The notes: generated by a model not told the origin, from the letters alone. DNA of 64,000 bases from Candidatus Ruminococcus avistercoris (GCA_019120315.1 DWVJ01000034.1:1-64000), one strand, 5' to 3'. Numbered from the stretch's first letter, positions 1 through 8,752 are shown. Numbers and translations: made by a program.

Positions 1-60
1 TCTCAATGGAGAAGACATAGAAATCAATGGAAAAATTGTTAAAACTCCCCAAAATCCCCC

Positions 61-89
61 TTGTATTATTGTAAATTATGTGCTATTCT
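61..89 (+). promoter_or_regulatory. Predicted promoter of the riboflavin operon
   Basis: TTGTAT (61-66), a 17-base spacer and TATTCT (84-89) lie just upstream of the FMN riboswitch, so transcription would start about 20 bases before the aptamer. This is read from the sequence only. A second TTGTAA at 70-74 overlaps and makes the exact -35 uncertain. Confidence 0.5.
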
Positions 90-109
90 TAGTAAGAAAT
101 AAAAAAGTG

Positions 110-235
110 TTCTTCAGGGCGGGGTGAAAGTCCCCACCGGCGGTAAACCTGCGTATGACAGGATAAGCCCGCGAGCCGTAAGGCAGGATCCGGTGAGATT
201 CCGGGGCCGACAGTACAGTCTGGATGGAAGAAGAA
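110..235 (+). ncRNA. FMN riboswitch (RFN element)
   Basis: The hallmark RFN sequences are present in order: AGGGCGGGGTGAAAGTCCCC, ACCGGCGGTAAA, AAGCCCGCGAGC, and the GATCCGGTGAGATTCCGGGG block. A closing helix pairs TTCTTC near 110 with GAAGAA near 228. It lies upstream of ribDEBAH. In this family FMN binding favours a downstream terminator and lowers riboflavin synthesis when FMN is plentiful. Confidence 0.97.
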
Positions 236-298
236 GGTATATTGTGTACGGAAAGTGAGATAACCGGTTTATCTCGCTGTATGATGTACGTAAAATAG

Positions 299-337
299 TC
301 CTGTAGAACAGAAAAATCTGTTGTACAGGATTTTTTT
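299..337 (+). terminator. Riboswitch-controlled intrinsic terminator
   Basis: TCCTGTAGAACAGA pairs with TCTGTTGTACAGGA across an AAAA loop and is followed by seven T. It lies between the FMN aptamer and ribD, the usual place for the expression platform. A smaller hairpin at 258-276 (GAGATAA/TTATCTC) lies between aptamer and terminator. Confidence 0.9.
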
Positions 338-413
338 GTGCGATACGCTGGCAAACGAGTGCAGCACTTGTACAAGCAGGCGTTTGCCGGGAAAAATCGG
401 AAAGGTGATGAGT

Positions 414-1502
414 ATGCAGCCGGAAGAATATATGAGAAGAGCCATAGAGCTGGCGGGGAAAGCCAGGGGCTTTACCAGTCCCAATCCCATGGTGGGAGCG
501 GTGATTGTAAAGGATAACAGGATCATCGGGGAGGGATATCACGAGCGATGCGGTCAGCTCCACGCAGAACGAAATGCTCTGGCATCCTGCAAGGAGTCAC
601 CAAAGGGCGCTGTGATGTATGTGACGCTGGAGCCCTGCTGCCATTATGGGAAGACGCCTCCCTGCACGGAGGCGATCATCGAGGCGGGAATCCGAAAAGT
701 GGTGATCGGTTCCCGGGATCCCAATCCAAAGGTGTCCGGAAAGGGAGCAAAACAGTTAAGAAAAGCGGGGATAGAGGTGGAAGAAGATTTTCTGCGGACG
801 GAGTGCGATGCGCTAAATCCCGTATTCTTTCATTACATTTCCACGGGCACACCCTATGTAGTTTTGAAATACGCCATGACGGCGGACGGGAAAATAGCAT
901 CTCACACCGGAAAGTCAAAATGGATTACGGGTGAGAAAGCGAGAAATCATGTCCATCAGCTGCGCCACTGGTACAGCGGAATCATGGTGGGAATCGATAC
1001 GGTATTGGCGGATGATCCCATGTTAAACTGCAGGATCGAAGGCCTTCGCTCGCCGATGCGGATCGTCTGTGACAGCAGACTGCGGATTCCGCTGGACAGC
1101 AATCTGTGTAAAAGCGCCCGGGAGTATCCGCTGATCATAGCCTGTGCCAGGGAAGATGCATATCGGAAAAAAGAGCTGGAAAAACTGGGAGCAGAAGTGC
1201 TCTGCCTTCCCGATGCCAATGGCCGTGTGTCTATGCCGGATCTGATGAAGGAACTGGGCAGAAGAGAGATCGACAGCGTACTGGTGGAAGGCGGAGCCAC
1301 GTTAAACAGCAGTGTGATACAGGCCGGCCTGGTGAAAAAATGTTACGTCTATATCGGCGGAAAGATATTAGGCGGCACAGAGGCCAAAGGGCCGGTGGGC
1401 GGCGAAGGGGCAGACAGCCCGGATACGGGTCTGCAGCTGGAAAAGCCTAAGGTGACCGTTTTTGAAAATGACGTATTGCTGGAATATGATGTGAAACAGT
1501 GA
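414..1502 (+). CDS. ribD: Bifunctional riboflavin deaminase/reductase RibD
   Basis: Cytosolic enzyme for steps two and three of riboflavin synthesis: deamination of the diaminopyrimidine made from GTP, then NADPH reduction of the ribosyl side chain. The N-terminal cytidine-deaminase-like domain shows HAE (about residues 50-52) and PCxxxxxxxPPC-type zinc ligands (C75, C84). The reductase domain follows from about residue 150. At 362 residues it has the usual length. I start at ATG 414, six bases after AAAGGTG; the longer frame back to 321 runs into the riboswitch terminator. First gene of the rib operon. Confidence 0.95.
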   Translation: MQPEEYMRRAIELAGKARGFTSPNPMVGAVIVKDNRIIGEGYHERCGQLHAERNALASCKESPKGAVMYVTLEPCCHYGKTPPCTEAIIEAGIRKVVIGSRDPNPKVSGKGAKQLRKAGIEVEEDFLRTECDALNPVFFHYISTGTPYVVLKYAMTADGKIASHTGKSKWITGEKARNHVHQLRHWYSGIMVGIDTVLADDPMLNCRIEGLRSPMRIVCDSRLRIPLDSNLCKSAREYPLIIACAREDAYRKKELEKLGAEVLCLPDANGRVSMPDLMKELGRREIDSVLVEGGATLNSSVIQAGLVKKCYVYIGGKILGGTEAKGPVGGEGADSPDTGLQLEKPKVTVFENDVLLEYDVKQ

Positions 1503-1517
1503 GAAGAGGTGGAAAAA

Positions 1518-2162
1518 TTGTTTACCGGAATTGTGGAAGAGCTGGGAACGGTAAAGCAGGTGGTTTCCGGCAGCGCCTGGGGGCAGATTGAGATTGCCGG
1601 GCGGGAAGTTCTGGAGGGGACAAAACTGGGGGACAGTATTGCGGTCAATGGCGTCTGTCTGACGGTGACGAACCTTCGAAGCGGCAGTTTTACGGCAGAT
1701 GTGATGGCGGAAACCATGCGCCGCTCCAATCTGGGCAGCCTGAAAAAAGGCGATCAGGTCAATCTGGAGCGGGCTATGGCGGCAGACGGCCGGTTCGGCG
1801 GCCACATGGTCAGCGGCCATATCGACGGAACCGGAGTGATTTCTCAGATGAAGCAGGAGGGAAATGCCGTCTGGGTCACCGTGGATACCTCGGAAGATCT
1901 GATGAGGCTGATCGTGGAGAAAGGCTCCATCGCCATCGATGGGATCAGCCTTACGGTAGCAAAAGAGATGCCGGGGGCGTTTCAGGTGTCGATCATCCCC
2001 CACACAGGGGAAGAGACCACGCTTCTGAAAAAGAAAACGGGGGCGGTGGTAAACCTGGAGAATGATATGATAGGAAAGTATGTGGAAAAGCTGATGCGAA
2101 AGGAACCGGAAGGAGGGGGAAGTTCCCTGACTTTGGACTTTCTGAAACAGCATGGATTTTAA
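1518..2162 (+). CDS. ribE: Riboflavin synthase alpha subunit
   Basis: Catalyses dismutation of two 6,7-dimethyl-8-ribityllumazine molecules to riboflavin and the pyrimidinedione precursor, the last step of the pathway. The protein is an internal duplication of two lumazine-binding domains: FTGIVEE at the start and a second copy beginning around [10 protein letters not shown]. Starting at TTG 1518 gives the family-typical [10 protein letters not shown] and a GAGGTG ribosome site at proper distance. GTG 1509 is an alternative adding three residues. It sits 15 bases after ribD and 11 before ribBA, so it is co-transcribed. The symbol follows the Bacillus/E. coli alpha-subunit usage. Confidence 0.94.
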   Translation: MFTGIVEELGTVKQVVSGSAWGQIEIAGREVLEGTKLGDSIAVNGVCLTVTNLRSGSFTADVMAETMRRSNLGSLKKGDQVNLERAMAADGRFGGHMVSGHIDGTGVISQMKQEGNAVWVTVDTSEDLMRLIVEKGSIAIDGISLTVAKEMPGAFQVSIIPHTGEETTLLKKKTGAVVNLENDMIGKYVEKLMRKEPEGGGSSLTLDFLKQHGF

Positions 2163-2173
2163 GGAGGCAGAAG

Positions 2174-3382
2174 ATGAAGTATAATACGATAGAAGAAGCG
2201 CTCCAGGCGCTTCGGGAAGGAAAAGTCATACTGGTAACGGATGACCCGCACCGGGAAAATGAAGGAGATCTCATCTGTGCGGCGGAGTTTGCCACACAGG
2301 CCAATGTGAATTTTATGGCGACGTATGCGAAGGGGCTGATCTGTATGCCTATGTGCAGACAGCTTGCCCAGAAACTGGGACTTCCTCAGATGGTGGAGGA
2401 GAATACGGACAATCACTGTACGGCATTTACAGTGTCCATCGATCACGTGGATACCACAACAGGTATTTCTGCGGCAGAACGTTCCGTTACGGCGATGAAA
2501 TGTGTGGAAGACGATGCCAAACCGGAGGATTTCAGACGGCCGGGCCATATGTTCCCGCTGGTGTCCAAAAAGGGCGGCGTACTGCAGCGGGGCGGTCATA
2601 CGGAAGCGACTGTGGATCTGATGCGTCTGGCCGGGTTGAAGGAATGCGGGCTTTGCTGTGAGGTAATGGCAGAGGACGGAACCATGATGCGCACGCCGCA
2701 GCTTTGGCAGATGGCGGAAAAGTTCGGACTCGTTTTTATCACCATCAAGGATCTGCAGGACTATTGCCGTCTTCATGAAAATCATGTGATTCAGGAAGCC
2801 TGCGCTAAACTGCCGACGAAATACGGGGATTTTAAGATTTATGGCTATGTCAACGATATTACGGGAGAGCACCATGTGGCGCTGGTAAAAGGCGAGATCG
2901 GCGACGGGGAAGATGTTCTTTGCCGTGTCCATTCCGAGTGCCTTACCGGGGATGTGTTTGGTTCCGCCCGCTGCGACTGCGGACAGCAGCTGGATGCGGC
3001 CATGAAACAGATTCAGGCTGAGGGCCGGGGGATTCTGCTGTACATGAGACAGGAGGGCCGGGGCATCGGTCTGATCAACAAGCTGAAAGCATATGAGCTG
3101 CAGGAGCATGGCAGAGATACGGTGCAGGCGAATCTGGAACTGGGATTTGCGCCGGATCTGCGGGAGTATTGGGTAGGAGCGCAGATCCTGCGGGATATGG
3201 GAGTGAAGTCTCTGCGGCTGCTGACCAATAACCCCAGTAAGGTGTACGGCCTGAATGGTTTCGGACTGAAAATCAAAGAGAGGGTGCCCATCGAGATCGA
3301 GCCGCAGAAATATGATAAATTTTATCTGCAGACGAAACAGGAAAAAATGGGTCATATCTTTAACAAAATAAAATTTAATTAA
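2174..3382 (+). CDS. ribBA: Bifunctional DHBP synthase / GTP cyclohydrolase II
   Basis: Fused enzyme of 402 residues supplying both starting blocks of riboflavin. The N-terminal half makes 3,4-dihydroxy-2-butanone 4-phosphate from ribulose 5-phosphate ([11 protein letters not shown] near residues 23-33; GHTEA near 138). The C-terminal half opens the GTP ring ([18 protein letters not shown] carries the three zinc cysteines; RQEGRGIGL follows). An AAGGAGG site precedes ATG 2174. It is the third gene of the rib operon, and ribH follows after 18 bases. Both active sites look complete. Confidence 0.96.
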   Translation: MKYNTIEEALQALREGKVILVTDDPHRENEGDLICAAEFATQANVNFMATYAKGLICMPMCRQLAQKLGLPQMVEENTDNHCTAFTVSIDHVDTTTGISAAERSVTAMKCVEDDAKPEDFRRPGHMFPLVSKKGGVLQRGGHTEATVDLMRLAGLKECGLCCEVMAEDGTMMRTPQLWQMAEKFGLVFITIKDLQDYCRLHENHVIQEACAKLPTKYGDFKIYGYVNDITGEHHVALVKGEIGDGEDVLCRVHSECLTGDVFGSARCDCGQQLDAAMKQIQAEGRGILLYMRQEGRGIGLINKLKAYELQEHGRDTVQANLELGFAPDLREYWVGAQILRDMGVKSLRLLTNNPSKVYGLNGFGLKIKERVPIEIEPQKYDKFYLQTKQEKMGHIFNKIKFN

Positions 3383-3400
3383 ATGCAGGAGGAAAACGTA

Positions 3401-3868
3401 ATGGGAATTCATGTATTAGAAGGAAAAGTAATCGGTCAGGGAATGAAAATCGGTATCGTGGCGGCGCGGTTTAACGAGTTTATCGTCAGCAAACTGCTCT
3501 CCGGCGCTGTGGATGGTCTGGTGCGTCACGGTGTGGAAGAGGATGATATCACGGCGGCCTGGGTACCGGGCGCCTTTGAGATCCCGCTGATGGCGGAGAA
3601 GATGGCCCAGTCCGGCAAATACGACGCCATCATCTGTGTGGGCGCGGTGATCAGAGGGTCAACCAGCCATTATGATTACGTCTGCAATGAGGTATCCAAA
3701 GGAATCGCTCAGGTCGGCCTGAAATCCGGCATCCCGGTGCTCTTTGGCGTGGTGACTACGGAAAATATCGAGCAGGCCATCGAGCGTGCGGGAACGAAAG
3801 CCGGAAACAAAGGATATGACTGTGCGCTGTCTGCTATTGAGATGGTCAATCTGATGAGGCAGATGTGA
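3401..3868 (+). CDS. ribH: 6,7-dimethyl-8-ribityllumazine synthase
   Basis: Beta subunit of riboflavin synthase, condensing the ribitylamino-pyrimidine with DHBP to lumazine; the family assembles into pentamers or capsids. Family signatures visible are [32 protein letters not shown] and the conserved basic region near the C-terminus. I start at ATG 3401, eight bases after AGGAGG (3387-3392), giving 155 residues. The in-frame ATG at 3383 lies upstream of that ribosome site and is unlikely. It is the last canonical rib gene and is followed after one base by a HAD phosphatase. Confidence 0.96.
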   Translation: MGIHVLEGKVIGQGMKIGIVAARFNEFIVSKLLSGAVDGLVRHGVEEDDITAAWVPGAFEIPLMAEKMAQSGKYDAIICVGAVIRGSTSHYDYVCNEVSKGIAQVGLKSGIPVLFGVVTTENIEQAIERAGTKAGNKGYDCALSAIEMVNLMRQM

Positions 3869-3869
3869 T

Positions 3870-4541
3870 ATGCAGGATTATATCATACTGGATTACGATG
3901 GTACGATCCATGATACCATGCGGATTTATAAGGAAGCCTTTTTGAAAGCCTACGAATGGCTGGTGCAGGAAGGCAAAGCCGCCAGGCGGGAATTTGACGA
4001 TAGTCAGATTTCCCGCTGGCTGGGTTTTAACAGCAAAGAGATGTGGAACACCTTTATGCCAACGCTGGAAGAGGAATACAAGACAAAGGCCAGTGGTATG
4101 ATCGGAGAATTTATGGTACAGCAGGTAATACAGGGGGGCGCATCTTTGTATGACGGTGCAGAAAAAGTGCTGGAGGAACTGAAAAGAGATGGAAATCGTC
4201 TGATCTTTTTAAGCAACTGCAAGGAGGCGTACAGAGATGTGCACCGTCGTTTTTTTGGTCTGGATCGGTTTTTTGACGATTTTTACTGCTGTGAAACGTA
4301 TGATTTTATTCCCAAAGGGGATATCATTCCGTATATCCTGAAAGAGCATCCGGGAAATTACCTGTCCATAGGGGATCGTGGATCAGACTTTGCTGCTGCA
4401 AGACAAAACGGCATTCCTTTTATCGCCTGCCTGTATGGCTTCGGCTCACGAGAGGAGTATGAGGAAGCCGAGAGATTTGCGAACGATGTAAAAGAGCTTC
4501 CCGGTCTTGTTCGTTCTTTAAGAACTGTAAAAAATAGCTAA
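3870..4541 (+). CDS. HAD-superfamily phosphatase (subfamily IA type)
   Basis: A 223-residue haloacid-dehalogenase-type hydrolase. Motif I is LDYDGT (nucleophile D8, acid/base D10), motif II is FLSNC near 113, motif III a lysine in FIPKGD, and motif IV GDRGSD near 170. The cap insert follows motif I, as in phosphoglycolate-phosphatase-like members. It begins one base after the ribH stop and its ribosome site lies inside ribH, so the two are translationally coupled. Context suggests a role in riboflavin or FMN metabolism, for example the dephosphorylation step between RibD and RibH, but substrate cannot be read from sequence. Confidence 0.85.
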   Translation: MQDYIILDYDGTIHDTMRIYKEAFLKAYEWLVQEGKAARREFDDSQISRWLGFNSKEMWNTFMPTLEEEYKTKASGMIGEFMVQQVIQGGASLYDGAEKVLEELKRDGNRLIFLSNCKEAYRDVHRRFFGLDRFFDDFYCCETYDFIPKGDIIPYILKEHPGNYLSIGDRGSDFAAARQNGIPFIACLYGFGSREEYEEAERFANDVKELPGLVRSLRTVKNS

Positions 4542-4584
4542 AAATTGAATGAAAAATCTGTTGAATAATTTCACTAAAAAGTCG

Positions 4585-4613
4585 TTGTAAATCTTGAGTT
4601 TCTGTGCTATTAT
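4585..4613 (+). promoter_or_regulatory. Predicted promoter of the UROD-family gene
   Basis: TTGTAA (4585-4590), a 17-base spacer and TATTAT (4608-4613) sit in the 158-base gap after the HAD gene. The rest of the gap holds a weak leader hairpin (ATCAAG near 4619 with CTTGAT near 4658) and the ribosome site. Confidence 0.6.
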
Positions 4614-4699
4614 AACATCATCAAGAATGCGTACACGAGCACGCAACAAGCGAAACTTGATTTTCACACCAATATTTTTCATGTAAAGGAGAGGAAATT

Positions 4700-5956
4700 A
4701 TGACGTCAAAAGAAAGAATCCAAACAACGTTTGCTCACAAAGAGCCGGACAAAGTGGCGGTAGATTTCGGTGGTATGAGCTGTTCCATGATCAATGCAAC
4801 AGTATTAGCTGACCTGAGAGATTACTACGGACTGGAAAAACGTCTGCCGAAGATCAACGATATGTCTACCATGACAGCTTTCGTTGAGCCTGACCTGGCT
4901 GACTGCATGGGCTGCGATGTACAGCGTCTGTACAACTATGGCGATACATACGGACATATCAATAAAGACTGGAAAGAATGGGAATATCGTGGAGTTCCTG
5001 TACTGATCCCCGGCAACTGTACAGTAAAGGAAGACGGCAACGGCGGTTATTATGTATATCCGGAAGGTGACGATACAGTAGAACCCAGCGGACATATGCC
5101 GGCAAACGGATTCTATTTCGATAACCTGACAAGAACACCGGAATTTGATGAGGACGAGGCAGATCCGGCAGACAACGTAGCAGATTATATGCTGGTTTCT
5201 GACGAGCAGATCGCTTTCCATAAAAAAGTTATGGAAGAAGTAAAAGGCAACGGCCGTGCCATCCAGGTGGATCCCTGCTACGCAGGTCTGGGCGATGCCA
5301 ACAACATTCCGGGTCCCAACCTGAAACACCCCAAAGGAATCCGTGATATTTCTGAATGGTACATGGCTCCCCTTCTGTATCCGGATTACGTACATGAAGT
5401 ATTTGACAGAGGAACCGATATCGCTATCCAGAACTTCAAAAGATACTGGGATGAATTCGGATCAGACATCGATATCCTGTTCCTGTGCGGTACCGACTTC
5501 GGTACACAGAGAGGTCCCTTCATGGATCCGGAAGTATTCAAAGAGTTCTATCTGCCCTACTACAAGAAGATGACCGACTGGGTACACACCAATACCACAT
5601 GGAAGACTCTGAAACATTCCTGCGGCGGTATCTTCCCGATTCTTCCGTATCTGATCGAGGCCGGAATCGACGCGATCAACCCGGTACAGTGCTCTGCAGA
5701 GGGAATGGATCCGCAGAAACTGAAAGACACCTACGGAAAAGACATCGTATTCTGGGGCGGCGGTGTTGATACACAGAAGGTACTTCCTTTCGGAACACCG
5801 GAAGAAGTTCGCGAGCAGGTTCTTCAGAGACTGGAGATCTTCTCCAAAGACGGCGGATATGTATGCAACACGATTCATAATATCCAGGCAAATACTCCGA
5901 TCCCGAATATCGTTGCTATGGTGGATGCCATCAAAGAATTCAACGGCGACAAGTAA
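4700..5956 (+). CDS. Uroporphyrinogen decarboxylase (UROD)-family protein
   Basis: A 418-residue TIM-barrel protein of the UROD/MtaA methyltransferase family. The sequence has HSCGG (H306, C308), the metal-site motif of corrinoid or thiol methyltransferases in this family, followed by GGGVDTQ and a C-terminal NTIHNIQ segment. True haem-pathway HemE lacks this pattern and no haem genes are nearby. In Lachnospiraceae such proteins commonly act in anaerobic methyl-group or demethylation chemistry, but no corrinoid protein is encoded next to it. It is monocistronic, with its own promoter and a strong terminator. Codon choice looks highly expressed. Confidence 0.85.
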   Translation: MTSKERIQTTFAHKEPDKVAVDFGGMSCSMINATVLADLRDYYGLEKRLPKINDMSTMTAFVEPDLADCMGCDVQRLYNYGDTYGHINKDWKEWEYRGVPVLIPGNCTVKEDGNGGYYVYPEGDDTVEPSGHMPANGFYFDNLTRTPEFDEDEADPADNVADYMLVSDEQIAFHKKVMEEVKGNGRAIQVDPCYAGLGDANNIPGPNLKHPKGIRDISEWYMAPLLYPDYVHEVFDRGTDIAIQNFKRYWDEFGSDIDILFLCGTDFGTQRGPFMDPEVFKEFYLPYYKKMTDWVHTNTTWKTLKHSCGGIFPILPYLIEAGIDAINPVQCSAEGMDPQKLKDTYGKDIVFWGGGVDTQKVLPFGTPEEVREQVLQRLEIFSKDGGYVCNTIHNIQANTPIPNIVAMVDAIKEFNGDK

Positions 5957-5965
5957 TTTGCATAT

Positions 5966-6016
5966 ACATGGGAAAAGGCTGGTTCTGTTTTTTGGAACCG
6001 GCCTTTTTCCATGTAT
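5966..6016 (+). terminator. Long intrinsic terminator after the UROD gene
   Basis: An extended inverted repeat: ACATGGGAAAAGGCTGGTTC pairs with GAACCGGCCTTTTTCCATGT around a TGTTTTTTG loop. T-runs occur inside the 3' arm and just after it. Confidence 0.85.
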
Positions 6017-6033
6017 TTTTTTTGAAAATTTTC

Positions 6034-6062
6034 TTGACAAATCAGCGCATCAAATGTATTAT
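6034..6062 (+). promoter_or_regulatory. Strong sigma-A-type promoter of the GntR/ABC operon
   Basis: TTGACA (6034-6039), exactly 17 bases, then TATTAT (6057-6062). The -10 is buried in the palindrome described at 6055-6090. Confidence 0.85.
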
Positions 6063-6090
6063 TGTATTAAGTTAATAATACAGTAATACA
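6055..6090. promoter_or_regulatory. 36-bp palindromic operator for the YtrA-type GntR regulator
   Basis: TGTATTA at 6055 and TAATACA at 6084 mirror each other, and a second nested pair TGTATTA (6063) / TAATACA (6077) lies inside. The repeat covers the -10 and the likely transcription start, so bound protein would block initiation. YtrA-type regulators are usually autorepressors. Confidence 0.7.
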
Positions 6091-6105
6091 AAAGGAGGTC
6101 TGAGA

Positions 6106-6477
6106 ATGTCATGGGTTTTAGATTCGGGCAGGCCGATTTATCTTCAGATTGTGGAACGGCTGGAGCTAAGCATTGTTTCCGGACAGTTTAAGCCGGGAGA
6201 TAAAGTACCGTCGGTGAGGGAACTGGCGGTGGAGGCTGGGGTGAATCCTAACACAATGCAAAAAGCGATGGTGGAACTGGAGCGGCAGGGGCTGGTTCAC
6301 TCGGAACGAACCAGCGGACGTTTTATTACAGAGGATGAGGCTATGATTACACAGGTGAGGGAAGAGTTGGCAAAGAAACAGATACAGGAGTTTATGGAAA
6401 GAATGAATAAAATGGGATTTGATGGAGAAGAAATCGTAACGCTTCTCCAGAAAACCATGAGGGAGGGGAAGAAATGA
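6106..6477 (+). CDS. GntR-family regulator, YtrA subfamily
   Basis: A 123-residue transcription factor. The winged-helix DNA-binding domain fills residues about 8-75 (IYLQIVERLELSI, VPSVRELA, NPNTMQKAM), and there is only a short helical tail of about 40 residues, which is what defines the YtrA subfamily as opposed to FadR or HutC types. It is the first gene of an operon with an ABC ATPase, a permease and a lipoprotein; its stop overlaps the ATPase start by four bases. The promoter carries a palindrome suited to autorepression. YtrA-type systems often respond to cell-envelope stress or peptides; the signal here is unknown. Confidence 0.9.
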   Translation: MSWVLDSGRPIYLQIVERLELSIVSGQFKPGDKVPSVRELAVEAGVNPNTMQKAMVELERQGLVHSERTSGRFITEDEAMITQVREELAKKQIQEFMERMNKMGFDGEEIVTLLQKTMREGKK

Positions 6478-7172
6478 ACGCAATTTTAGAATGTAAAGGA
6501 TTATCAAAATCCTACGGCAGATTTCAGGCGCTGGATCATGTGGATCTGACCTTGGAACCGGGCAAAATCATCGGACTGCTGGGGCCAAACGGCAGCGGCA
6601 AAACCACTTTTATCAAACTGATTAATCAGCTTCTCGTTCCCGATGAAGGGACGCTGCTGATTGACGGAAACGCGCCTGGTGTGGAGTCGAAAAGTATTAT
6701 CTCATACCTTCCAGAGAAGACCTATCTGGATGAAAATCAAAAGATAGCGGAGACCTTGGATTTTTTTGCCGATTTCTATGATGATTTCGACAGAAGCCGT
6801 GCGGTACAGATGCTGGAAAAATTAAATATAAGCCCTGAAGCCAGGATCAAAACACTTTCGAAAGGAACGAAAGAGAAGGTACAGTTAATTTTGGTGATGA
6901 GCAGGAAGGCAAAGCTGTACTGCCTGGATGAGCCCATCGCCGGCGTGGATCCGGCGGCCAGAGACTATATTCTCAACACTATCATCAATAATTATGATGA
7001 GAATGCTACGATTCTGATTTCTACACATTTGATTGCGGATATAGAAAATATTCTGGATGAGGTTATTTTTATTCAAAATGGAAGGATACGGCTGTATTCG
7101 GATGTGGATTCCATTCGCGTCAACAAAAGAATGTCAATCGACGGCTATTTCAGGGAGGTATTCAGATGCTGA
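6474..7172 (+). CDS. ABC transporter ATP-binding protein
   Basis: A 232-residue nucleotide-binding subunit. Walker A is GPNGSGKTT (about 39-47), the signature region is degenerate (LSKGTKEKVQL), Walker B is LYCLDEP, and the H-loop is STHL. The LSKGxKxK form is typical of the YtrB/EcsA-like exporters regulated by YtrA-type GntR proteins. It overlaps the regulator upstream and the permease downstream, which indicates tight co-translation. It would energise the 274-residue permease that follows. Export substrate unknown; antimicrobial peptide or envelope-related efflux is a family-based guess. Confidence 0.93.
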   Translation: MNAILECKGLSKSYGRFQALDHVDLTLEPGKIIGLLGPNGSGKTTFIKLINQLLVPDEGTLLIDGNAPGVESKSIISYLPEKTYLDENQKIAETLDFFADFYDDFDRSRAVQMLEKLNISPEARIKTLSKGTKEKVQLILVMSRKAKLYCLDEPIAGVDPAARDYILNTIINNYDENATILISTHLIADIENILDEVIFIQNGRIRLYSDVDSIRVNKRMSIDGYFREVFRC

Positions 7173-7990
7173 AAAAATTATTCAAATATGAATGGAAAGC
7201 TTCCTCCAGACTGCTGCTGGCAGTATACGGGATTGTGATACTGTTCTCCATACTGTCCAGGATATTTATGGAGGTAAGCGGGATTAACGGAAGCGAAGAG
7301 GCAGGGCTGCCCATATTGGAAACCATCGCGGCGCTTTTTCTGATGCTCAGTGTGGTAATGTTATGCTGCTCCGTTGTTTTTACCTGGGTGTTTATCGCCT
7401 ATCGTTTCTATAAAAGCGTATTTACGGAACAGGGTTATCTGACCAACACCCTTCCGGTGACGCAGCAGCAGATCATTGTTGCGAAAGGTCTGGTTGGGGT
7501 AATCTGGCAGATCGTCAATCTGCTGTTGGTCATGATTTCGTTTTTTATCATTGCAGCGACGCCAAAAGATCTGGGAATGATTTTCAGAGCAATTCCGGAT
7601 TTATTTAAGCTGTTTGTGAATCCGGATATTGGGTTAACGATGTGGATGATCCTGGCAGCGGTCATTCTGTCTCCTTTTACGATGGTGATGGAAATGTACA
7701 TGTGTGTGGCTATCGGAAATCTGTTAAACGGCCATAAGGTTCTTGGCGCGGTGGGTACTTATGCAGGTATTTACGCGGTGCAGCAGATTATCGCGATTAT
7801 TGTGATGGCAGCTACCAGTATGCGCTTTGTATCGGTAGATTACAATACTACCTCGGAACAGGCGCAGGGATGGGTTTTAAATTTTGTCAATATTAACCTG
7901 GTTATGGGGATCGTTCTCGGTGCGATTTTGTTAGTCGTGGGGTATCTGGTGACAAAACATATCATGACGAAAAAGTTGAATCTGCAGTAG
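7166..7990 (+). CDS. ABC transporter permease
   Basis: A 274-residue membrane protein with about six hydrophobic segments (near residues 15-35, 53-80, 105-125, 155-180, 195-220 and 240-265). The layout fits ABC-2-type permeases partnered with YtrB-like ATPases. The start overlaps the ATPase stop by seven bases. No solute-binding protein is encoded in this operon, which favours export over import. It is followed after 37 bases by a small lipoprotein gene. Confidence 0.88.
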   Translation: MLKKLFKYEWKASSRLLLAVYGIVILFSILSRIFMEVSGINGSEEAGLPILETIAALFLMLSVVMLCCSVVFTWVFIAYRFYKSVFTEQGYLTNTLPVTQQQIIVAKGLVGVIWQIVNLLLVMISFFIIAATPKDLGMIFRAIPDLFKLFVNPDIGLTMWMILAAVILSPFTMVMEMYMCVAIGNLLNGHKVLGAVGTYAGIYAVQQIIAIIVMAATSMRFVSVDYNTTSEQAQGWVLNFVNINLVMGIVLGAILLVVGYLVTKHIMTKKLNLQ

Positions 7991-8027
7991 CGGTGAAGGA
8001 AAAGAATTATAAAAAGTGAGGTTGCTT

Positions 8028-8468
8028 ATGAAAAAAATATTTTTGTCAGCGGCAGCAATCCTGACGCTTCTTCTTAGCGGCTGTCAGGCGGATGGAAAAA
8101 TGGATTTTTCCGCATATAGCGACAATATCAGCAAGGCGCAGGAAATAGCCGTTACCTCCGCCGGTACGTCGGAAGTTCTTGAAAGAATTACTTCCAAGGA
8201 TGATCTGGAACAGTTTGTAAAGGAGCTGGAGTTTGACAAGTGGCAATTAAAAGCGCTGCCGGACCAGGCGGCAGAAATCGGTTCTTTCCAGTTGTCGCAG
8301 GAGGAAACGGTTCAGTATGGACAGAAGGATACGGACGGGACGCTTAAAGATATTGCTGCTCTTACTCTGTATGATGGTTTTTACGTTGGTTTTGAAGTTG
8401 ACGATTTGGATCTGACCTTTCAGGTAAGCGAAGAGACTGCGGATTATTTAAATGGATTTTTTCGCTGA
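8028..8468 (+). CDS. Putative lipoprotein of the GntR/ABC operon
   Basis: A 146-residue protein with a lipoprotein signal peptide: MKKIFLSAAAILTLLLSGC, with the lipobox LSGC giving an N-terminal lipidated cysteine. The mature part is acidic and shows no family I recognise. I start at ATG 8028, six bases after GTGAGG; an in-frame GTG at 8016 is part of that ribosome site. Its position at the end of the regulator/ATPase/permease operon suggests it works with the transporter on the outer face of the membrane, perhaps as a sensor or immunity-like factor. That role is inference. Confidence 0.75.
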   Translation: MKKIFLSAAAILTLLLSGCQADGKMDFSAYSDNISKAQEIAVTSAGTSEVLERITSKDDLEQFVKELEFDKWQLKALPDQAAEIGSFQLSQEETVQYGQKDTDGTLKDIAALTLYDGFYVGFEVDDLDLTFQVSEETADYLNGFFR

Positions 8469-8484
8469 CAGCGAATGAACAGCG

Positions 8485-8527
8485 CCGTCGGACACAGCCG
8501 GGATGTAGGTTGTGTCTGACGGTTTTT
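8485..8527 (+). terminator. Intrinsic terminator of the GntR/ABC operon
   Basis: CCGTCGGACACAG pairs with TTGTGTCTGACGG, followed by TTTTT. Confidence 0.9.
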
Positions 8528-8652
8528 CCCGCAATCTATATCAAGCCGATTCAGGCAAATATTTCCTTGTAATTTATGTTTAAAAATAGCAGAGGGATTC
8601 TGTTGATATTATATAATATAATAATTATAAGAGAAATAGAATGAAAATTATC

Positions 8653-8682
8653 TTGACATGTTTCCATTTGTGTTGTTATAAT
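8653..8682 (+). promoter_or_regulatory. Promoter of the PLP enzyme/CUT1 importer operon
   Basis: TTGACA (8653-8658) and TATAAT (8677-8682), spacer 18. Both hexamers match the consensus. The FCD-type operator lies 11 bases downstream. Confidence 0.85.
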
Positions 8683-8693
8683 CAATCTATCAA

Positions 8694-8706
8694 GTGGTAC
8701 TACCAC
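8694..8706. promoter_or_regulatory. Likely GntR/FCD operator
   Basis: The perfect palindrome GTGGTACTACCAC contains TGGTNNNACCA, the typical site of FadR/FCD-type GntR regulators. It sits over the expected transcription start, so binding should repress. Further ACCAC half-sites follow at 8710-8727. The matching regulator is probably the FCD protein at 13250-13969. Confidence 0.7.
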
Positions 8707-8752
8707 ATAACCACAGAACCACCACACAATTAAACCGGCAAGGAGGCGAATT

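Noticed and set aside
2-127. Open plus-strand frame entering from the left edge (about 41 codons)
   Set aside because: It overlaps the promoter and the FMN riboswitch, shows no recognisable protein family and has no start; probably chance or the last bases of an unseen gene.
321-413. N-terminal extension of RibD
   Set aside because: It starts inside the riboswitch terminator and has no ribosome site; ATG 414 fits the family start.
2159-3412. 417-codon open frame antisense to ribBA
   Set aside because: Shadow of a well-conserved gene; His/Arg-rich composition and no family.
4700-5956. Haem-pathway HemE
   Set aside because: HSCGG metal motif and lack of haem genes indicate the methyltransferase-type branch of the family.
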